Source: Brevundimonas guildfordensis
Lineage (GTDB): Bacteria > Pseudomonadota > Alphaproteobacteria > Caulobacterales > Caulobacteraceae
Assembly (NCBI RefSeq): GCF_014836405.1
Contig: NZ_JACSQU010000002.1
Location: 308,946-372,945, forward strand
Reading direction: 5' to 3'
Length of the DNA: 64,000 bases
A program made the position numbers and the translations under genes. Below are positions 48,487 through 58,840 of the stretch, piece by piece. Every line of letters starts with the position of its first letter. Position 1 is the first letter of the stretch. The notes under the pieces are model-generated. The model was not told where the DNA came from. It did not search any database and worked only from the letters and a program-made list of their open reading frames with translations.

Positions 48487-49041
48487 ATGAACGCCTCCAC
48501 CCTGATCCGGCTCGCCGCCGTCGGCGTCGCCGTGACCTCGCTGGCCGCTTGCACCAAGCCCAAGGTCGAGCCCGTCGTCCCGACCGAAACCCCGCCGCCG
48601 GCCACCGGGCCGCAGTATCCGACCGCCCCCAGCGGTCCGGTCACGGGCGGCAACGTGGGCGCCGCTGCGCCGGGTTCGGAACAGGACTTCGTCGTCAACG
48701 TCGGCGACCGCGTCTACTTCGACCTCGACTCCTATTCGGTCCGCGCTGAAGCCCAGCCGCGTCTTGACGCCCAGGCCGCCTGGCTGGCCCGCTACCCGCA
48801 GGTCACCGTCCGCATCGAAGGCAACGCCGACGAGCGCGGCACGCGCGAGTACAACCTGGCCCTGGGCGCCCGCCGCGCCGAGGCCGTGCGCTCCTACCTG
48901 GTCAGCCGCGGCGTTGCGGCCAGCCGTATCGACACCATCAGCTTCGGCAAGGAGCGCCCGATCGCTGAGGGTTCGAACGAGTCGGCCTGGGCCCAGAACC
49001 GCAATGGCCGCACTGCCATCGTGTCGGGCGCCCCGCGCTAA
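48487..49041 (+). CDS. pal: Pal, peptidoglycan-associated lipoprotein
   Basis: 184 residues. Lipoprotein signal with lipobox LAAC (Cys22), a Pro-rich linker, and the OmpA-like peptidoglycan-binding domain: VYFDLDSYSVRAEAQPRLDAQ, GNADERGTREYNLALGARRAE and ISFGKERP. It anchors the outer membrane to the wall and binds TolB. A 150-nt upstream gap and the terminator that follows suggest separate expression. Confidence 0.97.
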   Translation: MNASTLIRLAAVGVAVTSLAACTKPKVEPVVPTETPPPATGPQYPTAPSGPVTGGNVGAAAPGSEQDFVVNVGDRVYFDLDSYSVRAEAQPRLDAQAAWLARYPQVTVRIEGNADERGTREYNLALGARRAEAVRSYLVSRGVAASRIDTISFGKERPIAEGSNESAWAQNRNGRTAIVSGAPR

Positions 49042-49067
49042 GCCGTAGGCGAAAAAACTGACGGATC

Positions 49068-49101
49068 GAGGCGTCGGCGCAAGCCGACGCCTCTTTTCTT
49101 T
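49068..49101 (+). terminator. Rho-independent terminator after pal
   Basis: An 11-bp perfect stem (GAGGCGTCGGC / GCCGACGCCTC) with a GCAA tetraloop, then TTTTCTTT. It separates pal from the DUF3667 gene. Confidence 0.93.
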
Positions 49102-49147
49102 GCGTCTTCCAAGGATCAAAGTCCGCCCCGAGTCGGGGAGGAAGAGC

Positions 49148-50296
49148 ATGGATCTGGAGGCGGCAGGCGGGGCCATGACGGCAGGCGTCATCGCTGGAGC
49201 GATCGAGAAGCCGACCGGCCAGGCGGGTCAGCCTCACGGCGTCTGCGCTGACTGCGGCGCAGAGGTCACGGGCCGGTTCTGCTCCAACTGCGGCCAGCCG
49301 GCCCACGTCCACCGCACCCTGCTGCATCTGGGCGAAGAGCTGCTGCACGGGGTCATGCATTTCGACGGCCGGCTGTGGCGGACCCTGCCGCTGCTGATCG
49401 TCAACCCCGGGCGGCTGACGCGCGAGTGGGTGCAGGGCAAGCGCACGCGCTACGTCTCACCGCTGGCGATGTTCCTGTTCACCCTGTTCGTCATGTTTTT
49501 CGCGCTCAGCTTCATGCCCGAGCGGGAGGTGACGTTGGCGTCCCTGCCGCAGCAGATCGAGGCGCAGAAAGAGGCCGTGACCGAGGCCGAAGCGGCCGTC
49601 GCCAGCGCGCGGAAAGAGGCTGACGTCGCACAGACGGCTTCGCAGCTCGTGGACGGATCGCCGCCGGCTGTCGACAGCGGCGCTCGGGCGGGGGTGGCGG
49701 CCGGCGTGCTGGCCGCGGCCGAAGCGGGGCTGATCAGCGAGAAGGCGAGACTTGAGCGTCTGGAGAAGGACGCCGTCGAGGGGCGCAAGGACGGTCTGGC
49801 TCCTGGAAGCTGGCAGGCTCAGGTGGCTGACATGGCCGCGAGCGCCGGAGAGGACGGCCAGACCAACGGCCTGACCAAGACGATCGCCAAGAAGCTGAAA
49901 AACCCTGACCTGGCGCTCTACAAGCTGCAGCAGACCATCTACAAATTCGCCTTCCTGCTGGTGCCGTTGTCGATCCCGTTCGTGGCCCTGATGTTCCTGT
50001 GGAAGCGGGGCTTCACGCTCTACGACCATGGGGTCTTCGTCCTCTACTCCCTGACCTTCATGTCGCTCTTGTTGATGGCGGTTGTCGTCGTGGCGACGAC
50101 ACTGAAGGGGGCGGGCGGAGCCGTCGGCGTCATCGCGGCGCTGATCGTGCCGGTGCATATGTTCGCCCAGTTGAAGGGCGCCTACAGTCTGTCGGTCTTC
50201 TCGACCCTGTGGCGGACGGTCGTGCTGCTGATCTTCTGCGAGATCGCGGCGACGCTGTTCATCGTCTCCATCCTTTATCTAGGCTTCGGACATTGA
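49148..50296 (+). CDS. DUF3667 membrane protein with zinc ribbon and coiled coil
   Basis: 382 residues. N-terminal zinc ribbon (CADCGAEVTGRFCSNCGQ, ~33-50), then the DUF3667 core RTLLHLGEELLHGVMHFDGRLWRTLPLLIVNPGRLTREWVQGKRTRYVSPLAMF, with a transmembrane helix near 115-135. A ~100-residue charged, Glu/Ala/Lys coiled-coil-like stretch follows, then about four helices in the C-terminal half. Function unknown. GGGGAGGA precedes the ATG. It lies between pal and cpoB, where most Tol-Pal loci have none. Confidence 0.85.
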   Translation: MDLEAAGGAMTAGVIAGAIEKPTGQAGQPHGVCADCGAEVTGRFCSNCGQPAHVHRTLLHLGEELLHGVMHFDGRLWRTLPLLIVNPGRLTREWVQGKRTRYVSPLAMFLFTLFVMFFALSFMPEREVTLASLPQQIEAQKEAVTEAEAAVASARKEADVAQTASQLVDGSPPAVDSGARAGVAAGVLAAAEAGLISEKARLERLEKDAVEGRKDGLAPGSWQAQVADMAASAGEDGQTNGLTKTIAKKLKNPDLALYKLQQTIYKFAFLLVPLSIPFVALMFLWKRGFTLYDHGVFVLYSLTFMSLLLMAVVVVATTLKGAGGAVGVIAALIVPVHMFAQLKGAYSLSVFSTLWRTVVLLIFCEIAATLFIVSILYLGFGH

Positions 50297-50339
50297 TCGG
50301 GGCCTTGCCGTCGCCGCAAATCGGTGGGACGACAGAGCT

Positions 50340-51188
50340 ATGCTGAAGTCGCCATTCCGCCTTACGAAACCCGCCGTCCTGACGGTGATCGGCCTGACCT
50401 TGATCGGGGGCGCGGTCGTCGCCCAGGTCCAGCCGATGGAGCAGATCCAGTGGGACAAGCGCCGCCTGGACCAGTTGGACCGCAACGTCCGCCGTCTTGA
50501 ACGCGCCCTGACGCAACGCAACGCCGCCGGCCAGCCGGTCTTGGTCGAGACCGACCCCGAGGTCGTGGCCTTGCAGGGGCAGGTGTCGATCCTGGCGCGC
50601 CGCTTGAGCGACGTGGAGCAGACCTTCCAGCGCATGAACGCCGACAGCGAACGGCTGACTTTCCAACTGGACGAGGTCACGCGCGAGAACAGCCAGCTGA
50701 GCCGGCGCCTGCGCGATCTGGAAGGCCGGGTCGAGCGCGCCGAGAAGGCCGCTGAGGAAGCCGCTGAACTGAACGGCCCGGTGGTCGCCCACTCGCCGAC
50801 CGGGGATGCGGCGCAGGACCTGCAGGCCGCCATGCGTCTGGCGGGCGAGGACGCCGTGCGCGGCGGTCGCGCGCTGGAGACGGTCATCGTCACCTGGCCG
50901 GACACGCCGCAGGCGCGCGAGGCCAATAGCCGTCTGGGCGACCTGCGCGTCGCCGCACGCGATAACGCCTCTGCGGTGCAGGCTTACGCCGCCGCGCTGA
51001 GCGGCTGGCCGCGCACGCCGTGGGCGCCCGAGACGACGCTGAAGCTGGCCGAGGCCCTGCGCGCCACCGACCGCGCGACCCAGGCCTGCGGCGCCCTGAC
51101 CGAGTTCGGCCGCCGTTACGCCGAGGCGGCCACGGCGGCGCAGAAGACCCGCGCGACCCAACTGCGGACGCGCGCCAGCTGCAGCTGA
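50340..51188 (+). CDS. cpoB: CpoB/YbgF-like Tol-Pal coordinator
   Basis: 282 residues. Signal-like or anchor N-terminus (LTVIGLTLIGGAVVAQ), then a long coiled coil (~45-145: RRLDQLDRNVRRLERAL ... LEGRVERAEKAAEEAAEL), and a C-terminal TPR-like region (~160-275) whose repeats read DAVRGGRALETVIVTWPDTPQAREANSRLGD. It couples peptidoglycan synthesis to Tol-driven constriction in E. coli. It overlaps tilS by 1 nt (TGATG). Confidence 0.85.
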   Translation: MLKSPFRLTKPAVLTVIGLTLIGGAVVAQVQPMEQIQWDKRRLDQLDRNVRRLERALTQRNAAGQPVLVETDPEVVALQGQVSILARRLSDVEQTFQRMNADSERLTFQLDEVTRENSQLSRRLRDLEGRVERAEKAAEEAAELNGPVVAHSPTGDAAQDLQAAMRLAGEDAVRGGRALETVIVTWPDTPQAREANSRLGDLRVAARDNASAVQAYAAALSGWPRTPWAPETTLKLAEALRATDRATQACGALTEFGRRYAEAATAAQKTRATQLRTRASCS

Positions 51189-52492
51189 TGGGCGATCTGA
51201 CCGGCCGGGTCTTCGCCCGGCTGGACGCGCGCCTGAACCACATTGGACCTGAGCCGGTCGCCCTGGCCCTGTCGGGCGGGGGCGACTCCATGGCGCTGCT
51301 GGATCTCGTCGCCCCTTGGGCGCGGGCGAGGGGACGGCGGCTGCTGGCCCTGACGGTCGACCACAATCTCAATCCCGACAGCGCGGCCTGGACCAGGTTC
51401 GCGGCCGAGGCTGCGCGCGCGGCGGGCGCCGATTGGCGCGGGCTGGTCTGGGCCCAGGCGCGCGGCGGCGCCGGGCTTCCGGCGCGCGCGCGGGCGGCCC
51501 GCCACGCCCTGCTGGCCGAGGCCGCGCGAGATGCAGGGGCGCGCGTCATCCTGACCGGCCACACCGCCGATGATGTCGCCGAGGGCGAGTGGATGCGAGC
51601 CGAGGGCGCGACGCTGGGGCGCCTGCGCGACTGGTCGGCGTCGCCCGCCTGGCCGGAGGGGCGCGGCTTGATGCTGTTGCGTCCGGTGCTGGAGGAGCGG
51701 CGCGAGGCGCTGCGGGAGCATCTACGCGCGCGCGGTCTGCCGTGGCTGGACGACCCGGCCAACGCCGACCTGCGCTTTGGAAGGGGCCGGGCGCGGGCGG
51801 CGCTCGACAAAACCCCGGACCATCCGCCAAGGGAAAGGCAAAGGCCTGATCCCCTGGTCGCGCCCGGTTCGTTCCCGGGCGCGCAGGACCTTGCCTGGGC
51901 CGGGGTGCTGATGCTGCCGCGCGACCTGCCCGGATCGATGCTCGCCGCCGTCCTGCTGTGCGCGGGCGGCAGCGCGACGCCGCCGAGAGGCGATCGGCTG
52001 GCGGCTCTTCAATCCCGATTGACGCCGGGCGAGGACTTTACCGCCGTATTGTGCGGGGCGCGCATTGAAGCGTCCGGCGCCAGTGTTCAGGCGATGCGCG
52101 AGCCGGGCGAATTGCGCCGCCGTCCGGTCGCCCCGCTCCTCCTGACGCCCCGCGTCGCCGCCGTTTGGGACGGTCGGTTCGAGATCGTCACGGACAGGCC
52201 GGGCCTGCGAGTCGAGGCGGCGGCGGGGCGGCTGGCGCAGTTGTCGGAGCGGGACCGGGTGGTTCTGACCCGGGTCCCGCCCGCCGCCCGGGCCGCCGCG
52301 CCGGTGCTGATCGACGGCGAGGGGCGGGCGCGGCTGGCCTGGCGCGCGGCGCAGGTCCGGGCGCTGTGCCTGCGCCGATTGGCCTTAGCTCTGACCCCCG
52401 CTGAGGGCGAAACGACGCAGGAAGCCGGACTCTTTCAAACCCTTCATGGCGAAACGCCGCCGTCTGACCTATTTTCAGGCGAAGACTGCTGA
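51188..52492 (+). CDS. tilS: tRNA(Ile)-lysidine synthase
   Basis: 434 residues. It modifies C34 of the CAU tRNA-Ile to lysidine. The PP-loop ATP pyrophosphatase motif SGGGDS is at 29-34; LTVDHNLNPDS, ILTGHTADDVAE and LRPVLEERREALREHL follow. The middle has an Arg/Pro-rich stretch and the C-terminal domains are poorly conserved, as usual in alphaproteobacteria. It is placed between cpoB and ftsH in the canonical order. Confidence 0.93.
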   Translation: MGDLTGRVFARLDARLNHIGPEPVALALSGGGDSMALLDLVAPWARARGRRLLALTVDHNLNPDSAAWTRFAAEAARAAGADWRGLVWAQARGGAGLPARARAARHALLAEAARDAGARVILTGHTADDVAEGEWMRAEGATLGRLRDWSASPAWPEGRGLMLLRPVLEERREALREHLRARGLPWLDDPANADLRFGRGRARAALDKTPDHPPRERQRPDPLVAPGSFPGAQDLAWAGVLMLPRDLPGSMLAAVLLCAGGSATPPRGDRLAALQSRLTPGEDFTAVLCGARIEASGASVQAMREPGELRRRPVAPLLLTPRVAAVWDGRFEIVTDRPGLRVEAAAGRLAQLSERDRVVLTRVPPAARAAAPVLIDGEGRARLAWRAAQVRALCLRRLALALTPAEGETTQEAGLFQTLHGETPPSDLFSGEDC

Positions 52493-52534
52493 TCGACGAG
52501 CCCAGCGCGGCCCTGTCGAGGAACCGAGGACCGA

Positions 52535-54469
<1,935 letters not shown>

Positions 54470-54493
54470 AGCGCTTCGCCAAGCCACGAAAAA

Positions 54494-54526
54494 GGGGCGC
54501 GTCCGATGGGCGCGCCCCTTCTTTTA
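54494..54526. terminator. Terminator between ftsH and rnk
   Basis: GGGGCGCG / CGCGCCCC stem with a 9-nt loop, A-run on the left and TTCTTTTATTT on the right. It can serve ftsH and possibly the convergent rnk. Confidence 0.88.
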
Positions 54527-54555
54527 TTTGGTCTCGATCACTGGACCTGACAAGC

Positions 54556-54963
54556 TCAGTTCGCCGGTTCCGGGTCTTCCAGCTTGACGAGGGTCAGCTT
54601 GCGCGCGGCGCCAGACGGGTCAGGCCACATGATGGACTGGCCTTCCTTCAGGCCGATCAGGCCCGCCCCGACGTAGGACAGGATGGAGACCCGGCCGGCG
54701 TCGATGTCGGCTTCCTTGGGCAGGACCAGTTGGACGCGGCGCACTTCGGGGCTGTGGTCGTCGGAGTAGTGCAGCCAACGGTTCAGGGTCACGACGTTCT
54801 TGGGCATGGCCTTGGGCTCGCACACCTTGGCGCGGTCCAACTCCTGTTGCAGCAGGCCGGCGGGGCCCGAGCCGGGCAAGTCGCCGACCAGGCGGTCCAG
54901 GGCGTCGAAATCGTCGCTGCGAAGCGTGATGGCGGGCAGGGCGCCCTTGCGAGGGGTGGTCAT
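54556..54963 (-). CDS. rnk: Regulator of nucleoside diphosphate kinase-like (GreA/GreB C-terminal domain)
   Basis: 135 residues. A short N-terminal helix region (SDDFDALDRLVGDLPG) is followed by a GreA/B-like C-terminal FKBP domain: VVTLNRWLHYSDDHSPEVRRVQLVLPKEADIDAGRVSILSYVGAGLIGLKEGQSIMW. It lacks the long GreA coiled coil and so is Rnk-like, binding RNA polymerase without cleavage stimulation. The symbol follows similarity only. Confidence 0.88.
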   Translation of the reverse strand: MTTPRKGALPAITLRSDDFDALDRLVGDLPGSGPAGLLQQELDRAKVCEPKAMPKNVVTLNRWLHYSDDHSPEVRRVQLVLPKEADIDAGRVSILSYVGAGLIGLKEGQSIMWPDPSGAARKLTLVKLEDPEPAN

Positions 54964-55004
54964 GGAACGTCTCGTTCTCGAAAAAAGCGATGGGGCCGAC
55001 GCGC

Positions 55005-55172
55005 TTAGGCGGCTGAGGGGCCGTCGTCGTCGGGATGATGGTCGTCGGCTTCCGGCGCAGTCGGCGGCGCGCTGACGGGCGCGCTGGGGCGACGGAAGGG
55101 AATAATTTCGGCGCCGCCGGCGTCAGACTGAGACGTACCCGGCAGGCTGTGGTCCTGAATTTCAGTTGTCAT
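55005..55172 (-). CDS. Small hypothetical protein (55 residues)
   Basis: A short frame starting MTTEIQDHSLPGTSQSDAGG, then EIIPFRRPSAPVSAPPTAPE and an acidic His/Asp tail. Pro- and Asp-rich and likely disordered. It sits 41 nt upstream of rnk on the same strand. No recognised family and no strong ribosome site. Confidence 0.4.
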   Translation of the reverse strand: MTTEIQDHSLPGTSQSDAGGAEIIPFRRPSAPVSAPPTAPEADDHHPDDDGPSAA

Positions 55173-55254
55173 GGCGCAAAGTCTCTTGGCCCGGTCGACG
55201 ACCGGCCTGTTTCTGCGATGATAAAAAAAGGGAACCGAAAGCGTGCAACGTGGT

Positions 55255-55302
55255 CCCGTAGCGGGCGCCCGGCGCGGGGCGCGCGCGGCAGACCGCTACG
55301 GG
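55255..55302. repeat. 10-bp perfect inverted repeat with 28-nt GC-rich loop
   Basis: CCCGTAGCGG (55255-55264) and CCGCTACGGG (55293-55302) in the gap between the divergent small gene and folP. The loop is nearly all G and C. It could be a structured leader or small RNA element; no T-run. Confidence 0.55.
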
Positions 55303-55432
55303 TTAAAAGCCTTCGACGCGGCGTCCCGCGTGGGTGAGGCGTCGAGCCTGGCTGACGAAGCGTTTCATTGCCGTTAGAGGCTGAACCCCAGCGCACCGAA
55401 AGTCAAACAGGCGCTCCCGGAGTCCTTGTCGC

Positions 55433-56257
55433 ATGAGCCTTCAATCCCCCGTGAACCGGCCCCTGGTGATGGGCATCGTCAATGTCACGCCGGACAGCTT
55501 TTCCGATGGCGGGCGCCTGCCGACGACCGAGGCCGCTCTTGAGCAGGCGCTGCGTCTGATCGAGCAGGGCGCTGACGTTCTGGATATCGGCGGAGAGAGC
55601 ACCCGCCCGGGCTCTGATCCCGTCGGCGAGGCCGAAGAGATCGCTCGCACTCAGCCTCTGATCGCCGCATTGCGGGCCCGCTGGGACGGCGCGATCAGCA
55701 TCGACACGATGAAACCCGGCGTGGCGCGGGCCGCCGTCGCGGCCGGGGCGACGATGTGGAACGATGTCTCGGCGCTGGCCCATGCCCCGGATAGCCTGGC
55801 CACCGCCGCCGAACTGGGGTGCGAAGTCGTGCTGATGCATATGAAGGGCGCGCCCAAGACCATGCAGGACGATCCGCACTATGACGACGTGGTCGCCGAG
55901 GTGACGGCCCATCTGGCCGCCCGCGCCGACGCGGCGATCGCGGCGGGCGTGGCGCGCGACAGGATCTGGCTGGACCCCGGCATCGGCTTCGCCAAGTCGA
56001 CGACGCACAATCTGACGCTGACGGCGCGGTTAGAGGCCTTGGTCGCGCTGAGCTATCCGGTGCTATACGCGGCCAGTCGCAAGCGCACGATTCAGGGGGT
56101 GGACGAGACGGCGGTGGACCCCCGCGACCGTCTGGGGGGCTCGCTGGCCCTCGCTCTGGAAGGAACGCGGCGAGGCGCGCGCATGGTCCGCGTTCACGAC
56201 GTGCGTGAGACTGTGCAAGCCTTGCAGCTTCAGGCTGCGCTCGCCGCCTCAGCCTGA
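55433..56257 (+). CDS. folP: Dihydropteroate synthase
   Basis: 274 residues. It joins p-aminobenzoate to the pterin pyrophosphate in folate synthesis and is the sulfonamide target. Conserved motifs: MGIVNVTPDSFSDGG, DIGGESTRPGS, ISIDTMKPGVA, NDVSAL, LMHMKG and LDPGIGFAKS, then AASRKRTI. glmM, which often follows folP, is not present. Confidence 0.97.
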   Translation: MSLQSPVNRPLVMGIVNVTPDSFSDGGRLPTTEAALEQALRLIEQGADVLDIGGESTRPGSDPVGEAEEIARTQPLIAALRARWDGAISIDTMKPGVARAAVAAGATMWNDVSALAHAPDSLATAAELGCEVVLMHMKGAPKTMQDDPHYDDVVAEVTAHLAARADAAIAAGVARDRIWLDPGIGFAKSTTHNLTLTARLEALVALSYPVLYAASRKRTIQGVDETAVDPRDRLGGSLALALEGTRRGARMVRVHDVRETVQALQLQAALAASA

Positions 56258-56283
56258 AGCCTCATCTTAGAGGTTGGCGCGGC

Positions 56284-56757
56284 TTAAAGCTTGGGCTTCC
56301 AGCTCGGAAGGACCTGATCCGGGAACCGGTCCAGAACGAACGTGGGTTCGATCGCGCGCTCCAGCCAGATCTTGGCTCCCGCCAGCGCCAGAGTGAAGCC
56401 CTCCATCGCTTCCAGCGCCGCCTTGACGCCAGCGTCGGAGGCCGGGAAGCCGCGATTTGAAATCTCGACCCAGGTCGCCGCGCCGCGGTCTTCAAAGGTC
56501 CATTCCACCTCGGTCGGATCGTCGTCCAGGTTCCAGTCGATGAGGATGCGGCGGTTGGGCTCAATGGCCTTCACCAAGACCCGCGTCGAAACGCCATACA
56601 TGCCCCAGGTCCAAGTCAGCTGCGCGCCTGGCGTAAGGCGTCGATCCGCGTGAGTGAACCAGAACCAAGCTGTTACGCCGGGTTCGGAAAAGGCCTGGTA
56701 GACCTCATCGGCGGGCCGACGGATCAACATGCCAGTCTTCACCACGGGAGCTTCCAT
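56284..56757 (-). CDS. SRPBCC / AHSA1-like domain protein
   Basis: 157 residues of the START-like fold: MLIRRPADEVYQAFSEPGVTAWFWF, LTPGAQLTWTWGMYGVSTRVLVKAIEPNRRILIDW and TWVEISNRGF. ATG 56757 has AGAAGG 8 nt upstream, so the longer frame from 56871 is not needed. Function unknown. It is convergent with folP. Confidence 0.88.
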   Translation of the reverse strand: MEAPVVKTGMLIRRPADEVYQAFSEPGVTAWFWFTHADRRLTPGAQLTWTWGMYGVSTRVLVKAIEPNRRILIDWNLDDDPTEVEWTFEDRGAATWVEISNRGFPASDAGVKAALEAMEGFTLALAGAKIWLERAIEPTFVLDRFPDQVLPSWKPKL

Positions 56758-57019
56758 ATGGCCTTCTCTATCACAAATCACGCATGGCAACGCTTGCGAC
56801 GTGGAGATTGTTGCGTAGATTTTACCAGGTTTTGCTAAAAACCTTAGCTGTATGAGCAATAACATTGTCATTTAACAGCGTTTGTTGAAACCATCGTTCG
56901 GTTTTGTGCTTCCCCCGAACGAGGCTGTCGCCAGATCTGAACGAGCGCCGGGACCTCACAGATCGGCGAGACGCTTTGCAGCCCTTGTCTGGCGCCTCGG
57001 CTTCCGTCATGCAGCCGTC

Positions 57020-57361
57020 ATGTCCTGGTTGCTGTCTCTAAATCCTTGGTTGGTGCTTGTCGTGGCGGGCCTGTTCGAGGTGGGTTGGGCCTCTGGCGTC
57101 AAATACGTCGGGCTGCAGCGGCCGTTGATTTCCTTGGGCGTCGCGGTCGCTTTGGCGGCCAGCATGGTCGGCCTATGGGCAGCGACGCAGAAGCTGCCGG
57201 TGGGCACGGCCTATGCGGTCTGGACCGGCATCGGCGCAGTCGGGGCGGCGGCGGTCGGGATTGCGGTCTATGGCGAGCCGGCGACGGCGGTGCGGGCGGT
57301 GTGCATCCTGCTGATCGTGGCCGGCATTGTGGGCCTGAAGCTGTTCTCAGGAGCGCACTGA
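57020..57361 (+). CDS. Small multidrug resistance (SMR) family transporter, SugE/Gdx-like
   Basis: 113 residues with four transmembrane helices. The first carries the essential Glu in VVAGLFEVGWASGVKYVG, then helix 3 PVGTAYAVWTGIGAVGAAAVG, and the GEP turn before helix 4. The GWA-G-KY pattern is nearer to the guanidinium-exporter (SugE/Gdx) branch than to EmrE. ATG at 57020. Its stop overlaps the thiD ATG (TGATG). No guanidine riboswitch was found upstream. Confidence 0.9.
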   Translation: MSWLLSLNPWLVLVVAGLFEVGWASGVKYVGLQRPLISLGVAVALAASMVGLWAATQKLPVGTAYAVWTGIGAVGAAAVGIAVYGEPATAVRAVCILLIVAGIVGLKLFSGAH

Positions 57362-58179
57362 TGACTTCTGTCGCTGAAGGCGGGCCGAAACCCAAAGGCC
57401 GGGTGCTGGTGATCGCCGGGTCCGATTCCGGCGGGGGCGCGGGCATTCAGGCGGACATCAAGGCGGTGACGATGTTGGGCGGATTCGCCGCCACGGCGAT
57501 CACTGCCATCACTATTCAGAACACCCTGGGGGTTCACGGCGTCTATCCCTTGCCGATCGACGTGATCGAGGCGCAGGCCAAGGCGGTGCTGGACGACATC
57601 GGGGCCGACGCGCTGAAGACGGGGATGCTGGGTTCGGTCGAGGTGGTCGAGGCCGCTGCCGGTCTGCTCGACTACGCAGGCGGGGTACCGGCGGTGGTCG
57701 ATCCGGTGATGATCGCCAAGGGCGGCTCGCCTTTGCTGGCGGATGCGGCGGTCGAGGCGGTGCGGCGGCTTATGGTGCCGCGCGCGGCTCTGCTGACCCC
57801 CAATGCGCCCGAGGCGGAGGCTCTGACCGGGATTGCGGTCGCCGACCTGGATGGCCAGCGACGAGCCGGCGAGGCCTTGTTGGCGATGGGCGCGCGGGCG
57901 GTGCTGATGAAGGGCGGACACGTGCCGGGCGAGACTGTCGTGGACCTGCTGCTGACCGCTGATGGCGAGACGGTGCTGGAAAGCGAGCGGGTTGAGACCC
58001 GCCATACCCATGGCACCGGCTGCACCCTGGCCAGCGCTTGCGCGGCAGGCATCGCCAAGGGCCTGCCTCTGACCACGGCTGTGGCCGAAGCCTGGGCCTA
58101 TGTCGCCGAAGCCATCCGCCGTGCACCGGGACTGGGGCAGGGACATGGGCCGCTGGACCACGGGTGGCCTCTGCGATGA
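57361..58179 (+). CDS. thiD: Hydroxymethylpyrimidine/phosphomethylpyrimidine kinase
   Basis: 272 residues. It phosphorylates HMP and HMP-P for thiamine synthesis. Motifs: VLVIAGSDSGGGAGIQADIK, MLGGFAATAITAITIQNT, DPVMIAKGG, LTPNAPEAEALTG, and the terminal THGTGCTLASA with the catalytic Cys. Overlaps the SMR gene by 1 nt and the next gene by ATGA. No TPP riboswitch was seen upstream. Confidence 0.96.
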   Translation: MTSVAEGGPKPKGRVLVIAGSDSGGGAGIQADIKAVTMLGGFAATAITAITIQNTLGVHGVYPLPIDVIEAQAKAVLDDIGADALKTGMLGSVEVVEAAAGLLDYAGGVPAVVDPVMIAKGGSPLLADAAVEAVRRLMVPRAALLTPNAPEAEALTGIAVADLDGQRRAGEALLAMGARAVLMKGGHVPGETVVDLLLTADGETVLESERVETRHTHGTGCTLASACAAGIAKGLPLTTAVAEAWAYVAEAIRRAPGLGQGHGPLDHGWPLR

Positions 58180-58760
58180 CCAACGCTGCGGAGCTTGAGA
58201 CCCGCCTGATTGACATCGTGCGCGGCAATGAGGGCCTGATGCACGTGCTGCGCGTGATGCGCGACCTGGACCTGCCGGATTGGAAGTTGTTCTCGGGCGC
58301 CGTCTATCAGGCCGTGTGGAACGAGCGGACCGGGCGGGCGCCGGGCTACGGCGTCAAGGATTACGACATCGGCTATTTCGATCCGGACACCTCCTGGGAA
58401 GCTGAGGACGTCGCTATCAAGCGCGTGGCGGCCGCCTTTTCGCCGGAGCTTCGCGATATCGTGGAGGTCCGCAACCAGGCGCGGGTGCATCTGTGGTTCG
58501 AAGGCAAGTTCGGCGAACCCTATGAGCCGCTGACCTGCACGGACGACGCCTTGGCCCGCTTCGTGGCCCCGTCCTTCGCCCTGGCGGTGCGGCTGGAGAA
58601 GGACGATGCGATCAGCGTTGCCGCGCCCTTCGGGCTGCAGGACGTGTTCGACATGGTGATCCGGCCCAATCCGAACCGGGGTCTGGCCAAGGGCTGGGAC
58701 CGGGTGATCGCCAATGCACGTGGGCGCTGGCCTGAGATCACCGTGGTCGAACCGGCATAG
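58176..58760 (+). CDS. Nucleotidyltransferase family protein (DUF925-like)
   Basis: 194 residues: an N-terminal LETRLIDIVRGNEGLMHVLRVMRDLDLPDWKLFSGAVYQAVWNERTG, then GVKDYDIGYFDPDTSWEAED with the metal-site Asp residues, VEVRNQARVHLWFEGKFG and GLQDVFDMVIRPN. This is the nucleotidyltransferase-like DUF925 group, substrate unknown. It starts in an ATGA overlap with thiD, so it probably shares the transcript. Confidence 0.85.
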   Translation: MTNAAELETRLIDIVRGNEGLMHVLRVMRDLDLPDWKLFSGAVYQAVWNERTGRAPGYGVKDYDIGYFDPDTSWEAEDVAIKRVAAAFSPELRDIVEVRNQARVHLWFEGKFGEPYEPLTCTDDALARFVAPSFALAVRLEKDDAISVAAPFGLQDVFDMVIRPNPNRGLAKGWDRVIANARGRWPEITVVEPA

Positions 58761-58763
58761 GAA

Positions 58764-58793
58764 AAGGGCGCGACCCTTGCGGATCGCGCCCTT
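58764..58793 (+). terminator. Hairpin after the SMR-thiD-nucleotidyltransferase operon
   Basis: A perfect 10-bp stem AAGGGCGCGA / TCGCGCCCTT with a 10-nt loop, directly after the stop. Only two T follow. Confidence 0.7.
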
Positions 58794-58840
58794 GGCAGAG
58801 CCCCTGACAGGGAGGGATGGGGCCCTGATGTCAGACCGTT

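Noticed and set aside
56758..57019. Guanidine or TPP riboswitch before the SMR-thiD operon
   Set aside because: I found neither paired ACGR loops nor the thi-box bases.
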